DNA of 64,000 bases from Haloarcula mannanilytica (GCF_005406125.1 NZ_BIXZ01000001.1:992001-1056000); one strand, 5' to 3'; positions 53,604 through 63,158 are shown, counted from the first letter of the stretch. Translations and numbers: made by a program. Notes: generated from the sequence alone by a model not told the origin.

Positions 53604-53709
53604 TACGCTCGGATACGCTCGGGAGGCCTACACACCTTTGGGTGGCGGCAGGGCGGCCCGCCGGCAGGATTTGGATAACCATTTAACGGACCCCTTAGAA
53701 ACCGTGCCT

Positions 53710-54360
53710 ATGTCGAATCCGCGAATCCTGATTCTCGGGCCGCCGGGAGCCGGCAAAGGAACCCAGAGCGCGAACCTCGCCGACGAGTACGGCGTCGAAC
53801 ACGTCACGACCGGGGACGCGCTCCGGGCGAACAAGGACATGGACATCAGCGACATGGACACCGAGTACGACACGCCACGGGAGTACATGGAAGCGGGCGA
53901 TCTCGTGCCGGACGCGGTGGTCAACGCCATCGTCGACGAGGCGCTGTCCCAGGCCGACGGGTTCGTCCTCGACGGCTACCCGCGCAATCTCGACCAGGCC
54001 GAGGAACTGGCGGGGATGACCGACCTCGACGTGATCCTCTCGCTCGACGTTTCCCGTGAGGAACTGGTCGACCGGCTCACGGGCCGGCGGGTCTGTGACG
54101 ACTGCGGGACAAACTACCACGTCGAGTTCAACCAACCCGAAGAGGAAGGCGTCTGTGACGAGTGCGGCGGGGATCTCATCCAGCGCGACGACGACAACGA
54201 GGAGTCCGTCCGCAACCGACTGGACGTATTCGACGATAACACCGCACCGGTCATCGACCACTACGAAGGCCACGACGGTTTCGTCGCCATCGACGGCGAG
54301 CAGACGCCCGACGAGGTCTGGAGCGACATCCAGGCCGCCGTCGACGAGCAGACACCCTGA
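53710..54360 (+). CDS. adk: Adenylate kinase
   Basis: 216 residues. P-loop [16 protein letters not shown]-binding [10 protein letters not shown] and FVLDGYPRN, and a zinc-type LID with CDDCGTNYH and CDECGGDL. It equilibrates ATP+AMP and 2 ADP. The first gene of the cluster adk - DUF106 - cmk - cbf5 that is conserved across haloarchaea. The ATG at 53710 directly precedes the P-loop strand. Confidence 0.97.
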   Translation: MSNPRILILGPPGAGKGTQSANLADEYGVEHVTTGDALRANKDMDISDMDTEYDTPREYMEAGDLVPDAVVNAIVDEALSQADGFVLDGYPRNLDQAEELAGMTDLDVILSLDVSREELVDRLTGRRVCDDCGTNYHVEFNQPEEEGVCDECGGDLIQRDDDNEESVRNRLDVFDDNTAPVIDHYEGHDGFVAIDGEQTPDEVWSDIQAAVDEQTP

Positions 54361-54447
54361 GCGGGTCCCGAACCCCCGTCTGAAGCTGCGGCCGCCGAGA
54401 CAGACAGAGTAAAACGTTGATATGCCGTCGCACCTCAATCATATCCA

Positions 54448-55341
54448 ATGGCACGTACCGCGCCGAAGGTAGAACGACTCGCCGAGGACGGCGAGGCAAT
54501 GACCGACGCGCTCGCGACGGTGCTCGCTGCGGCCGAAGAGAACGGGACCGTCACCTGGAGCGACGTGAGCGACGACCTCACGAGCGGCGAATGGGGCCGG
54601 CTCATCGAGTCCGGCCTGCTCATCGACGCCGACGGCGAGGGGTTCGTTATCGACGACCCCGAGGGCGTCCGCGAGGCGCTCGAAGACTCCGACGCGGCTC
54701 CAAGCGACGATGACGACGAGGACAGCGGCTGGTCGAAGTGGGACAAGCTCGCCGGTCTCGCGACGCTTGGCCTGTTCGCCGGCTACTCCATGACCTCGGT
54801 CCGCGACGTTATCGCGGGCGGGTTCATCGACATCTTCCTCGGACCGCTCAACGACATGCTGCCGTTCTACGCCGTTATCCTGGTGCTTGCGATCATCACC
54901 GGGACCACCTCGACGATTCTGCAGGACAACCTCATGGACATGTCGGGGATGGGCGACCATCAGGAGAAGATGGAGGACCTGAAAGAGCGCCGCAAAGCCG
55001 CAAAAGAACGCGACGACCAAGAGGCCCTGGACCGCCTCGAAGAGGAGCAGATGGAGCTGATGACCGACCAGATGGGGATGTTCAAACAGCAGTTCCGCCC
55101 GATGGTGTGGATTATGCTCGTCAACATCCCGCTGTTCCTCTGGCTCTACTGGATTGTCTTCGGAGCCGGCGTCGAGGCGAGCCCGGTGATTACGCTCCCC
55201 ATCTTCGGGGAGGTCGAGGCGTGGCGCAACGGCGTCGCAGGCCCGGTCCAGGCGTGGATTGTCTGGTACTTCCTGTGCTCGCTATCCTTCACCCAAATAA
55301 TCCGGAAGGCGCTCAACGTCGAGACGACGCCGACCGGGTAG
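54448..55341 (+). CDS. DUF106 membrane protein (Oxa1/EMC3/TMCO1-like insertase)
   Basis: 297 residues. An N-terminal helical cytoplasmic region (about 1-105, acidic linker SDDDDEDSGWSKWD), then TM helices in the DUF106 order: VILVLAIITGTTSTILQD, a coiled-coil cytosolic hairpin (MEDLKERRKAAKERDDQEALDRLEEEQMELMTDQ), FRPMVWIMLVNIPLFLWLYWIVF and QAWIVWYFLCSLSFTQIIRKAL. The family is the archaeal branch of the Oxa1 superfamily, which helps insert membrane proteins. It is in the adk-cbf5 cluster. Confidence 0.9.
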   Translation: MARTAPKVERLAEDGEAMTDALATVLAAAEENGTVTWSDVSDDLTSGEWGRLIESGLLIDADGEGFVIDDPEGVREALEDSDAAPSDDDDEDSGWSKWDKLAGLATLGLFAGYSMTSVRDVIAGGFIDIFLGPLNDMLPFYAVILVLAIITGTTSTILQDNLMDMSGMGDHQEKMEDLKERRKAAKERDDQEALDRLEEEQMELMTDQMGMFKQQFRPMVWIMLVNIPLFLWLYWIVFGAGVEASPVITLPIFGEVEAWRNGVAGPVQAWIVWYFLCSLSFTQIIRKALNVETTPTG

Positions 55342-55386
55342 GCGCGAAGAGACAGCCCTTTCTATCGGGGCGTCCCGAACACCTCT

Positions 55387-55965
55387 ATGTTGATTACCGT
55401 CTCCGGCCCGGCCGGCAGCGGCAAGAGCACGCTTGCCAAGAGCCTGGCCGACGCCCTGAACTACGAGCACGTCAGCGGCGGCGACATCTTCCGCTCGCTG
55501 GCCGAGGAGCGCGGGATGACACCTCTCGAACTGAACAAGGCCGCCGAGGAGGACGCCCAGATCGACCGCGATCTGGACCGCCGGCTTCGGGATATCGCCG
55601 CCGAGCGCAACGACCTCGTACTGGAGTCGCGTCTCGCCGGCTGGATGGCGGGCGAGTACGCCGACATGAAACTGTGGTTGACCGCACCGCTCGACGTGCG
55701 CGCCGACCGCATCGCGACCCGGGAGAACAAGCCCTTCGAGCAGGCCAAAACCGAGACGCGGGAGCGCGGCGAGAGCGAGGCCCAGCGCTACAGCGACTAC
55801 TACGACATCGACTTCGACGACCTCTCGATCTACGACCTGTCGGTCAACACTGCCCGCTGGGACCCACAGGGCGTTCTGAGCGTGACCTTGCACGCCGTCG
55901 AATCGTACAGCCCCGACGGCGACGAGGGCCAAGCGCCAGTCGAAAACATCCGGTACGAGTTCTGA
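55387..55965 (+). CDS. cmk: Archaeal (d)CMP kinase
   Basis: 192 residues. P-loop [14 protein letters not shown], the CMP-type block [32 protein letters not shown] and the LID-like [14 protein letters not shown]. Archaeal CMP kinases are shorter and unlike bacterial Cmk. It makes CDP for RNA and DNA precursors. The ATG at 55387 is 45 bp after the DUF106 stop; cbf5 follows within five bases of its stop. Confidence 0.95.
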   Translation: MLITVSGPAGSGKSTLAKSLADALNYEHVSGGDIFRSLAEERGMTPLELNKAAEEDAQIDRDLDRRLRDIAAERNDLVLESRLAGWMAGEYADMKLWLTAPLDVRADRIATRENKPFEQAKTETRERGESEAQRYSDYYDIDFDDLSIYDLSVNTARWDPQGVLSVTLHAVESYSPDGDEGQAPVENIRYEF

Positions 55966-55969
55966 GCCG

Positions 55970-56860
55970 ATGACGCTTCGCGCCCCGCCCGACGAACGGG
56001 ACCTCGATTCGCTTCGGTCCTTCGGCGTCGTCAACCTCGACAAGCCACCGGGGCCGTCAGCCCATCAGGTTGCGGCCTGGATTCGCGACGCTACCGGGCA
56101 GGGCCGAGTCGCCCACGGCGGGACGCTCGACCCGAAGGTGACGGGCTGTCTGCCCGTGTTGCTCGGCGACGCCGCCCGGATGGCCCAGGTGTTCGATGAC
56201 GCCATCAAGGAGTACGTCACCGTCCTCGAACTCCACGACCAGGCCCCGGCCGATATTACGGATATCGTCGCCGAGTTCGAGACCGATATCTACCAGAAGC
56301 CGCCCCGAAAGAGCGCGGTCAAGCGCCAACTGCGCTCGCGCCGGATTCACGCACTGGATATCCTCGAACGGGAGGACCGCAGACTGCTCCTGCGTGTTCA
56401 GTGCGCTTCGGGCACCTACATCCGGAAACTGTGTCACGACATCGGGCTGGCCGCGGGGACTGGCGGGCACATGGGCGACCTCCGCCGGACGGCGACCGGG
56501 AGCTTCGACGATGGGTCGCTATCGACGATGCACGACCTCGTCGATGCGCTGGCCTTTGCCGAAGACGGCGATGAGTCACAGCTTCGCGAGTTCATCCAGC
56601 CGGCCGAGCGTGCGCTGGTCCACCTCCCGCAAGTCACGATTGCACCCAGCGCCGCCCGCGAGGTCGCCGAGGGCGCGCCGGTGTACGCCCCCGGCGTCAT
56701 CGAGACCGGCTCGGCCGAAGTGGGCGATGCCACGCCCGAAACGGGCGCGCAGGTGGTCTGTGTCACGCCCGACGGCGCTGCGGTCTGTCTGGGCACGCTC
56801 GTCGACGACCCGGACGGCGACAGTGGCCTCGTCGTCGAACTCGACCGCGTGTTAGTTTGA
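55970..56860 (+). CDS. cbf5: H/ACA RNP pseudouridine synthase subunit Cbf5/TruB
   Basis: 296 residues. The catalytic block HGGTLDPKVTGCLPVLLGDAARM contains the essential Asp. The TruB domain (about 20-215, including IYQKPPRKSAVKRQLRSRRIHAL and ASGTYIRKLCHDIG) is followed by a C-terminal PUA domain (about 225-295). In archaea Cbf5 with Nop10, Gar1 and L7Ae pseudouridylates rRNA guided by H/ACA RNAs, and it can also act on tRNA U55. No guide RNA gene was identified nearby. Confidence 0.96.
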   Translation: MTLRAPPDERDLDSLRSFGVVNLDKPPGPSAHQVAAWIRDATGQGRVAHGGTLDPKVTGCLPVLLGDAARMAQVFDDAIKEYVTVLELHDQAPADITDIVAEFETDIYQKPPRKSAVKRQLRSRRIHALDILEREDRRLLLRVQCASGTYIRKLCHDIGLAAGTGGHMGDLRRTATGSFDDGSLSTMHDLVDALAFAEDGDESQLREFIQPAERALVHLPQVTIAPSAAREVAEGAPVYAPGVIETGSAEVGDATPETGAQVVCVTPDGAAVCLGTLVDDPDGDSGLVVELDRVLV

Positions 56861-56913
56861 GTGGTTGTCCGTGATTCGGGAAGAGCTAAGGCCGTTTCCC
56901 GTGTATTACTAGC

Positions 56914-57534
56914 ATGGATCGATGGGTCGACCCGGACGAGGCCGACCCGGCGCAGTGGCGCGGAACGGGACCGCACGACGACCTGCGTCGGGGCGCAAAG
57001 ACGGTCTCAGTACTGGAACGCGCGCGTCGGACGCCGCTGCCGTACCAGTACGAAATCGAGGTCCACCACACGGACGGTATCGCGGAGCAGTTCCGATCAA
57101 GCGAGTACGAACACGCCCGTATCGTCTACAACAGCGGCGTGGACACGAAACGACGGATCAAGCTGCTGGCCCGCGGGGTGCTGTGGGGCAGCGACGAAAC
57201 ACAGCAGCGATTTCAGGCGCAGTACCGCCGCCCGCCACCGCCGACCGATAGCGTCCCGTTTGGAGAGTACACCGTCTGGACCCGGTAGCAGTACGGGACC
57301 ATCGAGCGAACGGACGACGGGCTGACGTTCACTGCGGCCGAAGAGGAGCCCGACGAATCGCTCCGGGAACTCGACTGGGCGACGCTTTTCGACCCGGTCC
57401 GAGAACGGCTCGCGGAACTGGAACTGGTTCGGAACCCCCCCTTTGCGAAGTACCGGCTGGAAGAACTCGACGAGTGGGCAGCCTATCGCGCTCGGTTCCG
57501 GTACGACCCGGATGCGTTCGCCATCGGGCCCTGA
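56914..57534 (+). pseudogene. Hypothetical gene interrupted by in-frame TAG
   Basis: One frame runs from ATG 56914 to TGA 57532-57534 (207 codons) except for a TAG at 57286-57288. Before it is a 124-residue part ending EYTVWTR; after it, with no shift, QYGTIERTDDGLTFTAAEEEPDESLRELDWATLF ... KYRLEELDEWAAYRARFRYDPDAF continues for 81 codons with normal haloarchaeal codon use and acidity. A single change TGG to TAG would explain it. The N-terminal part has no recognised domain. The gene may be recently inactivated, or the TAG may be read through. Confidence 0.7.
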
Positions 57535-57579
57535 TTAGGTCCTGTATAATAAAATGTGATATTACCATTAGACTCCGCT

Positions 57580-57771
57580 ATGAACCACCTACTAACCGCT
57601 GTCCCACTCCAGCCCGGCGGCGGGTTCCTCGAACTGGCACTACTCTTTCTCGTCCTCGCTGTCGTCGCCGGACTGGCCGGACTGGGGGGCGTAGCGGGAC
57701 TCAGCATGCGGATCGCGAAGATCCTCGTCGTCGTATTCCTCGTCCTGATGGTCGTTAGCTTCCTCCTGTAA
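57580..57771 (+). CDS. Mini membrane protein (DUF1328-like)
   Basis: 63 residues, almost wholly hydrophobic: two helices, GFLELALLFLVLAVVAGLAGLGGVAGL and IAKILVVVFLVLMVVSFLL, joined by a glycine-rich turn GLGGVAGLSMR. The pattern matches DUF1328 stress-type mini membrane proteins. An AT-rich promoter (gtataataaaatg, about 57543-57555) stands 25-35 nt before the ATG. The function is unknown. Confidence 0.8.
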   Translation: MNHLLTAVPLQPGGGFLELALLFLVLAVVAGLAGLGGVAGLSMRIAKILVVVFLVLMVVSFLL

Positions 57772-57845
57772 CGACCGCCCCGAAAACGGTGTCGCCGTCA
57801 CACCGTTTCTGAATCCTTTTATCTACGTGACGACTCCTAGCGGGT

Positions 57846-58526
57846 ATGACCGAGCAGGACGCAGCCGACGACACGGCCGCGACGGAGGAGTCGACCGCGA
57901 GCGAAGCGCCCGCGGACGGCGACAGCGATTTTGATGATACGCCCGATGGCGTTGACGCCGACGAGGTCGACCTTGGTGAGTTCGAGGTAGACGATGACCT
58001 CGTCGACCGAGTCGCCGAATCGGACCCGGAGGATATCGCTCGGGAACTCGCTGCGCTGCGGACGCGGACCGACAGCCTCGAATCACAGGTCGAACAGCAA
58101 GACGAGGATATCGAAGAGCTGGAATCGAAACTCAAGCGCAAGCAGGCGGAGTTCCAGAACTACAAGAAGCGGATGGACAAGCGCCGGGAGCAGGAACAGA
58201 AGCGCGCAACCGAGGACCTCGTGACGCGGTTGCTGGACGTTCGGGACAACCTCGAACGGGCCCTCGAACAGGACGAAGATACGGATATCAGAGGCGGCGT
58301 CGAATCTACGCTCCGCCAGCTCGACGACGTGCTGGACGCCGAGAACGTCGAGGTCATCGACCCCGATCCCGGTGAGGACGTGGACCCGACACAGCAGCAG
58401 GTGCTGGCCCGCGTCGACAGCGACCAGCCCGAAGGAACGATTGCCGATGTTCACCGACCCGGCTACGAGATGGCCGACAAAGTGCTGCGCGAGGCCCAGG
58501 TAACCGTCAGCGAGAGCGAGGAGTAA
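57846..58526 (+). CDS. grpE: GrpE nucleotide exchange factor
   Basis: 226 residues. An acidic N-terminal tail (about 1-60), a long coiled coil (DSLESQVEQQDEDIEELESKLKRKQAEFQNYKKRMDKRREQEQKRATEDLVTRLLDVRDNLERAL) and a C-terminal beta-wing (DPTQQQVLARVDSDQPEGTIADVHRPGYEMADKVLREAQVTV). It exchanges ADP from DnaK. A TATA-like ccttttatct (57815-57824) lies about 28 nt before the ATG. dnaK follows after 165 bp. Confidence 0.95.
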   Translation: MTEQDAADDTAATEESTASEAPADGDSDFDDTPDGVDADEVDLGEFEVDDDLVDRVAESDPEDIARELAALRTRTDSLESQVEQQDEDIEELESKLKRKQAEFQNYKKRMDKRREQEQKRATEDLVTRLLDVRDNLERALEQDEDTDIRGGVESTLRQLDDVLDAENVEVIDPDPGEDVDPTQQQVLARVDSDQPEGTIADVHRPGYEMADKVLREAQVTVSESEE

Positions 58527-58597
58527 CGGGCGGCCGCGGCGGTGTAGCGGTCGTATTGCGGTACATTAAATAATCACCGGTCGGGGAACGGAACCGA

Positions 58598-58607
58598 GTA
58601 TAAAACC
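58598..58607 (+). promoter_or_regulatory. TATA-like element upstream of dnaK, distal
   Basis: The string gtataaaacc, preceded by a BRE-like ggaaccga, stands about 90 nt before the dnaK ATG. A second element, acttttaacc (about 58656-58665), is about 30 nt before it and would suit a leaderless start. dnaK may thus have two promoters, separate from that of grpE. Confidence 0.45.
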
Positions 58608-58691
58608 GCCCGGAGGAGGGGTCGTCGGACGCTTTTCGAATCAGTACATCTAGCAACTTTTAACCGGCCCAATCCGCTATGAGCGGGTAAG

Positions 58692-60602
58692 ATGGCGAGC
58701 AACAAGATTCTGGGTATCGACCTCGGGACCACGAACAGCGCGTTCGCGGTCATGGAAGGTGGCGACCCTGAAATCATTGTCAACGGTGAAGGCGAACGGA
58801 CGACACCCTCTGTCGTCGCGTTCGACGACGGCGAGCGACTCGTCGGGAAACCGGCGAAGAATCAGGCGATCAAGAACCCCGACCAGACCATCCAGTCGAT
58901 CAAGCGCCACATGGGCGAAGACGACTACTCGGTAGAACTGGACGGGGAGGAGTACACGCCCGAGCAGGTCTCGGCGATGATCCTCCAGAAGATCAAACAC
59001 GACGCCGAGGAGTACCTCGGCGACGAGATCGAGAAGGCGGTCATCACCGTCCCGGCGTACTTCAACGACCGACAGCGCCAGGCGACCAAGGACGCCGGCG
59101 AGATCGCCGGCTTCGAGGTCGAGCGCATCGTCAACGAGCCGACCGCGGCCGCGATGGCCTACGGCCTCGACGACGAATCCGACCAGACCGTCCTCGTGTA
59201 CGACCTTGGGGGCGGGACCTTCGACGTGTCCATCCTCGACCTGGGCGGGGGCGTCTACGAGGTCGTCGCGACCAACGGGGACAACGACCTCGGTGGCGAC
59301 GACTGGGACCACGCCATCATCGACTACCTCGCCGATGAATTCGAAGCCGAACACGGCATCGACCTCCGCGACGACCGGCAGGCCCTCCAACGGCTGACCG
59401 AGGCCGCCGAGGAAGCCAAAATCGAACTCTCCTCGCGCAAGGAGACCCGCATCAATCTCCCGTTCATCGCGACCACAGACGACGGCCCGCTGGACCTCGA
59501 ACAGAAGATCACGCGCGCGAAGTTCGAGTCGCTGACCGAGGATCTCATCGAGCGCACCGTCGGCCCGACGGAGCAGGCGCTTGCCGACGCGGACTACGAC
59601 AAGAGCGACATCGACGAGGTCATCCTCGTCGGCGGCTCGACGCGGATGCCACAGGTGCAAGACCAGGTCGAGGAGATGACCGGGCAGGAGCCAAAGAAGA
59701 ACGTCAACCCCGACGAGGCCGTCGCGCTGGGTGCGGCCATCCAGGCTGGCGTCCTCTCTGGTGACGTGGACGACATCGTCCTGCTCGACGTGACGCCGCT
59801 GTCGCTGGGCGTCGAAGTCAAAGGCGGCCTGTTCGAGCGGCTCATCGACAAGAACACCACCATCCCGACCGAGGAATCGAAGATCTTCACGACCGCCCAG
59901 GACAACCAGACGCAGGTCCAGATCCGTGTCTTCCAGGGCGAACGCGAAATCGCCGAGGAGAACGAACTGCTCGGCGCGTTCGCGCTCTCGGGCATCCCGC
60001 CGGCCCCCGCAGGCACGCCGCAGATCGAGGTGTCGTTCAACATCGACGAGAACGGCATCGTCAACGTCGAAGCCGAAGACAAGGGCTCGGGTAACAAGGA
60101 GGACATCACCATCGAGGGCGGTGCTGGCCTCTCCGACGACCAGATCGAGGAGATGCAGGAAGAGGCCGAGCAGCACGCCGAGGAGGACGAGCAGCGCCGC
60201 GAGCGCATCGAGGCCCGCAACGAGGCAGAGGCCTCGGTCCGCCGCGCCGAGACGCTGCTTGAGGAGAATGAAGAGGAGGTCGACGACGACCTCCGGTCCG
60301 ACATCGAGGCAAAGATCGAGGACGTTGAGGAAGTCCTCGAAGACGAAGACGCCACAAAGGAGGACTACGAGGAGGTCACCGAGACCCTGAGCGAGGAACT
60401 GCAGGAGATCGGCAAGCAGATGTACCAGGAGCAGGCCCAGCAGGCCGCCGGCGGTGCCGCGGGCGCTGGTCCGGGCGGTGCAGCCGGTGCCGGCCCCGGT
60501 GGCGCTGCCGGCCCGGGCGACGCAGCAGGCGGCGCGGCCGACCAGGGTGAGGAGTACGTCGACGCCGACTTCGAGGACGTAGACGAGGACGACGAAGAAT
60601 AA
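58692..60602 (+). CDS. dnaK: Hsp70 chaperone DnaK
   Basis: 636 residues, full length. ATPase domain: [66 protein letters not shown]. Substrate domain: [20 protein letters not shown] onward. The lid ends in a Gly/Ala/Pro repeat tail ([16 protein letters not shown]) and an acidic terminus ([17 protein letters not shown]), a halophile variant of the EEVD tail. It follows grpE; dnaJ is not adjacent and is absent from this window. Confidence 0.97.
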   Translation: MASNKILGIDLGTTNSAFAVMEGGDPEIIVNGEGERTTPSVVAFDDGERLVGKPAKNQAIKNPDQTIQSIKRHMGEDDYSVELDGEEYTPEQVSAMILQKIKHDAEEYLGDEIEKAVITVPAYFNDRQRQATKDAGEIAGFEVERIVNEPTAAAMAYGLDDESDQTVLVYDLGGGTFDVSILDLGGGVYEVVATNGDNDLGGDDWDHAIIDYLADEFEAEHGIDLRDDRQALQRLTEAAEEAKIELSSRKETRINLPFIATTDDGPLDLEQKITRAKFESLTEDLIERTVGPTEQALADADYDKSDIDEVILVGGSTRMPQVQDQVEEMTGQEPKKNVNPDEAVALGAAIQAGVLSGDVDDIVLLDVTPLSLGVEVKGGLFERLIDKNTTIPTEESKIFTTAQDNQTQVQIRVFQGEREIAEENELLGAFALSGIPPAPAGTPQIEVSFNIDENGIVNVEAEDKGSGNKEDITIEGGAGLSDDQIEEMQEEAEQHAEEDEQRRERIEARNEAEASVRRAETLLEENEEEVDDDLRSDIEAKIEDVEEVLEDEDATKEDYEEVTETLSEELQEIGKQMYQEQAQQAAGGAAGAGPGGAAGAGPGGAAGPGDAAGGAADQGEEYVDADFEDVDEDDEE

Positions 60603-60935
60603 GTCGTTTTCATCAGCCCGTCAGGTGTACTCTGACGACGTGGACACCGAGGCTGACGACAGCGAGGACTACCAAGCCGATTCAGTTCTCAGCTCGGCAG
60701 TGTATATCAGTTACGGCAGTTCCGAAGTAGACAAATAATCTATACATTATCGAAGTGGCTAGTAGCTGCCACGTGTTCAGTAAACGGATAATGACAGCCA
60801 CATACCGCCGTGCTACCGCTTCTATTCCGTTAATTGAAAATACACAGCGCCAATTTTGTTCACCCTGTTACTCAAAACAATAGAGATAGTGAAAATGGTG
60901 CATATATATCAGATGGCCGAACGTATGATCGCACA
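60603..60935. other. Intergenic stretch after dnaK, with hairpin
   Basis: No gene is supported. A perfect hairpin cgtcag / ctgacg (60619-60637, 6-bp arms, 7-base loop) follows a short T-run (cgtttt, about 60605-60610), together a plausible dnaK 3' processing or termination signal. Further on the sequence becomes AT-rich, ending in gtgcatatatatc (60899-60911), the TATA of the next gene. Confidence 0.5.
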
Positions 60936-61247
60936 GTGAGTAATCAGAAACAGATCCAGCCACAGTGTCTGAGTGCCCAACTCGAAGCAGTACAGCACGA
61001 GGACCGCCGAGCGGTACTGTTCGCGTTGCGGGGGGCGGAGCAGTGGCGACCGGCCGCAGCTGCCGATGACGGAGACCTCATCGGCGAGCCATCAATTCCA
61101 GCCACTCTGTACCACCAGCATCTCCCGAAACTGGCGGAGATGGGACTCATCGAATGGAATCGGGAGACCCACCGGGTGACACGCGGACCGGAGTACGAGC
61201 GGCTCCGGCCGCTGCTCGACTTTCTCTACGAGTACTACGACGACTGA
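60936..61247 (+). CDS. Winged-helix (DUF7344-like) regulator
   Basis: 103 residues, mostly one winged helix: QLEAVQHEDRRAVLFALRGAEQWRPAAAADDGDLIGEPSIPATLYHQHLPKLAEMGLIEWNRETHRVTRGPEYERLRPLLDFLYEYYDD. The segment ATLYHQHLPKLAEMGLIEW holds the recognition helix and WNRETHRVTRG the wing. The GTG at 60936 is chosen because the TATA cluster at 60899-60911 lies about 25 nt upstream, and the longer frame has non-coding composition. The stop codon is the first of three stops in TGATAGTGA, where an inverted-repeat element begins. Confidence 0.8.
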   Translation: MSNQKQIQPQCLSAQLEAVQHEDRRAVLFALRGAEQWRPAAAADDGDLIGEPSIPATLYHQHLPKLAEMGLIEWNRETHRVTRGPEYERLRPLLDFLYEYYDD

Positions 61248-61328
61248 TAGTGATTCTTGGAGCGATTTACCGGGACGCGCCGACCCCGGTGGCGGCGCTA
61301 TCCGGAAATAATCTACAATAATCAGTAT
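61247..61328. mobile_element. 82-bp inverted-repeat element, copy 2 (MITE-like)
   Basis: The same element as at 34725-34807, in opposite orientation in the window. Left end atagtgattcttg is identical; right end caataatcagtat has two mismatches to the ideal repeat. The core shares gagcgatttaccggga, cgcgccg and ggcggcgctatccgg with copy 1. It begins at the last base of the stop codon of the winged-helix gene. Confidence 0.75.
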
Positions 61329-61367
61329 GAGAAGCGCGGATTGTGACGCCCCGCACCGCATGGCCCG

Positions 61368-62177
61368 CTAATCTTGTTCCGGCGTGGTCATCTCAACGAC
61401 GCCCTGCGAGAGGAGGCGGCGCGCGATGACGATGAGTCCGTTTCTGAGCCCGGTCGCGAAGATAGCCTGTTCGTCGCCCGTCGGCGGGTCGATTGAACTG
61501 ACCAGCAACGCCGACCGGTCGACGAGCAGGAGACGCCCGACGGCGGCGTCCTCTTCGGGCACCATCTCCCCGTGGAGCCATTCCAGTTCCGACAGGAACG
61601 TGGTGGCACGTGGGATCTCCTGGTCTACTTGGTCCTGTATCGAAACGGATCCGCTGCCGACGATGAGATCGGTGTCCGGATCGAGCGAATTGAGTTGCTC
61701 GATCAGCGTATCGGTGAGGACCATTTCGGTGCCGATAACGAGAACCACTTCATCGGTCGCCTCGTCGATGATCGCCGCGGCGCGGTTCTCGATGGCGGCG
61801 GAGTCGGAGAGCGACCAGACCTCCTGTAGCTCAGCTTCCTCGTCGTCGGACTCGACGCTCCTGATTTCGCTCAGTGCGGATTGGAGCCGTTCGACCCGGT
61901 TCTCGTACTGATCCCGGAGCGTTTCGGTCGCCTCGGGGAGCGGGACCGCACGGAACTGCTGTGGACTCGAATGCTGGACCTCGACAAGGCCTTTCGCTTC
62001 GAGGATCCGGACTGCGTCGTAAACGCGGGTTCTCGGGACCTCCGTCACCTCGCTCAGTCCCTTCGCTGTACCGCTGGACATCCGGGAGAGTCCCACAAAG
62101 CATTTCGCCTCGTACTCTTTCAACCCCAGCTCCTGAAGTAAACTTACTGCTTCTTCGTGTGTTGCATCAGATGTCAT
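61368..62177 (-). CDS. TrmB family transcriptional regulator
   Basis: 269 residues. N-terminal TrmB winged helix: EEAVSLLQELGLKEYEAKCFVGLSRMSSGTAKGLSEVTEVPRTRVYDAVRILEAKGLVEVQHSSPQQFRAV. Then a coiled coil (TLRDQYENRVERLQSALSEIRSVE) and a C-terminal phospholipase-D-like effector domain (AAIIDEATDEVVLVIGTEMVLTDTLIEQL ... AVGRLLLVDRSALLVSS). Halobacterium TrmB controls sugar and gluconeogenesis genes via TACT-N7/8-GAGTA. A hairpin (ctcgg/ccgag, 62194-62209) overlapping a GAGTA half-site lies about 17-34 nt before this start and may be an autoregulatory site. Confidence 0.9.
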   Translation of the reverse strand: MTSDATHEEAVSLLQELGLKEYEAKCFVGLSRMSSGTAKGLSEVTEVPRTRVYDAVRILEAKGLVEVQHSSPQQFRAVPLPEATETLRDQYENRVERLQSALSEIRSVESDDEEAELQEVWSLSDSAAIENRAAAIIDEATDEVVLVIGTEMVLTDTLIEQLNSLDPDTDLIVGSGSVSIQDQVDQEIPRATTFLSELEWLHGEMVPEEDAAVGRLLLVDRSALLVSSIDPPTGDEQAIFATGLRNGLIVIARRLLSQGVVEMTTPEQD

Positions 62178-62804
62178 GTGTCCCAACCTTCACCTCGGTA
62201 GAAGCCGAGTACATCTAGTGGGATGACGCCCACAGGTAAAAGACGTTGTTACTGTCACACTGCCGCCGTTCGTCGCAGATAGCATATTTTAATATCTGGG
62301 TCGCGGCGTTCAGACGCTAAGCCGGTTTAAACGGTTGTTATCGCCGACCTGAGGATTAGTTAAGGAACTGTTGTATTTTGTTTTACTCAGTTAATCACAC
62401 AACTGTTATACATGGGTGTTGACTATAGATAGTTGGCACGCAGCACTCTATGTGTCCCAACCACATCGGCTGCGTGCCGTTTTCACGAAACTATCCCTGT
62501 TGGCCGTAAGCAGTGATTTCTCGGCAAAGAGAGTCAGTGACGACGGCCGGAACTGTCCCGGCAGCCAAGTCGCTGTCCACATTGCAGTCACAACATCGCC
62601 GCTCACGATCAGTCATGCCACCACCAATTTACGGTTTCACCGCATAGAAATCATATCAGGTTACGACTATAAAATTAGAACATTATGATTTTAGGAGAGT
62701 TACGTCTGGGTGTTTACTCGAATATTAGCAGTTATTTCTATATCAATAATACGACTGAAAACTTGACAGTACAATTAATATGTTGGATGTGCACAGTTCA
62801 CATA
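62178..62804. other. AT-rich regulatory stretch, no gene supported
   Basis: A 627-bp gap between divergent trmB-like and HalOD1 genes. A frame at 62416-62688 lacks recognisable sequence and has atypical composition, so it is left unannotated. The stretch holds AT tracts (ataattttaatatc-type near 62283-62294, gtatatt/tattttg near 62371), the trmB-proximal hairpin (62194-62209) and a probable TATA for the HalOD1 gene (ttaatatg, about 62776-62783). Confidence 0.6.
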
Positions 62805-63113
62805 ATGAGCGGGTCTGACAACCGGTCCGAACGGGCACCCGACAGCAGTGATATTCTCCACGCCGAGTTTGACTGGACTGTTATCTCACCGTCGTTGGCG
62901 ATCGTTCAGACGGTCGCAATTGCGGCCGACCGGAAAGCGATAGAACTCCCGCCACTCATCGAAACGGTCGATCCGGATGCGCTCGACGAGCTTTTCCAGT
63001 ACCCGACCGAACCGGACAGCAACATCTCGCTCTCGTTTCGGCTGGGTGACTACGAAGTCACCGTGACCGAGCACGGCGACGTGTACGTCCATAACGGACG
63101 CCTCGGTTCGTGA
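62805..63113 (+). CDS. Stand-alone HalOD1 domain protein
   Basis: 102 residues. A variable N-terminus is followed by WTVISPSLAIVQTVAIAADRKAIELPPLIETVDPDALDELFQ and ISLSFRLGDYEVTVTEHGDVYVHN, the pattern of the HalOD1 output domain (L/V-E-x-x-V-A-x-x-x ... L-P-P-L ... I-D-x-D-A-L). In haloarchaea this domain usually ends sensory proteins; here it is alone, and its mode of action is unknown. The ATG at 62805 follows a TATA-like ttaatatg by about 25 nt. Confidence 0.85.
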   Translation: MSGSDNRSERAPDSSDILHAEFDWTVISPSLAIVQTVAIAADRKAIELPPLIETVDPDALDELFQYPTEPDSNISLSFRLGDYEVTVTEHGDVYVHNGRLGS

Positions 63114-63158
63114 CCACCGCAGGACAGCTGTAGCGACGTCGACGGCACGTCGGATTAG

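Noticed and set aside
57286-57288. TAG as pyrrolysine or programmed readthrough
   Set aside because: No haloarchaeal pyrrolysine system is known and no pyl genes are in the window; a recent nonsense mutation is simpler.
58677-60176. 499-codon frame antisense to dnaK
   Set aside because: An antisense shadow of a conserved gene, caused by the GC-rich third codon position, with no motifs of its own.
62416-62688. 90-codon plus-strand frame between trmB and the HalOD1 gene
   Set aside because: Base composition and codon use are unlike the surrounding genes, and the translation shows no recognisable pattern. Likely non-coding regulatory DNA.
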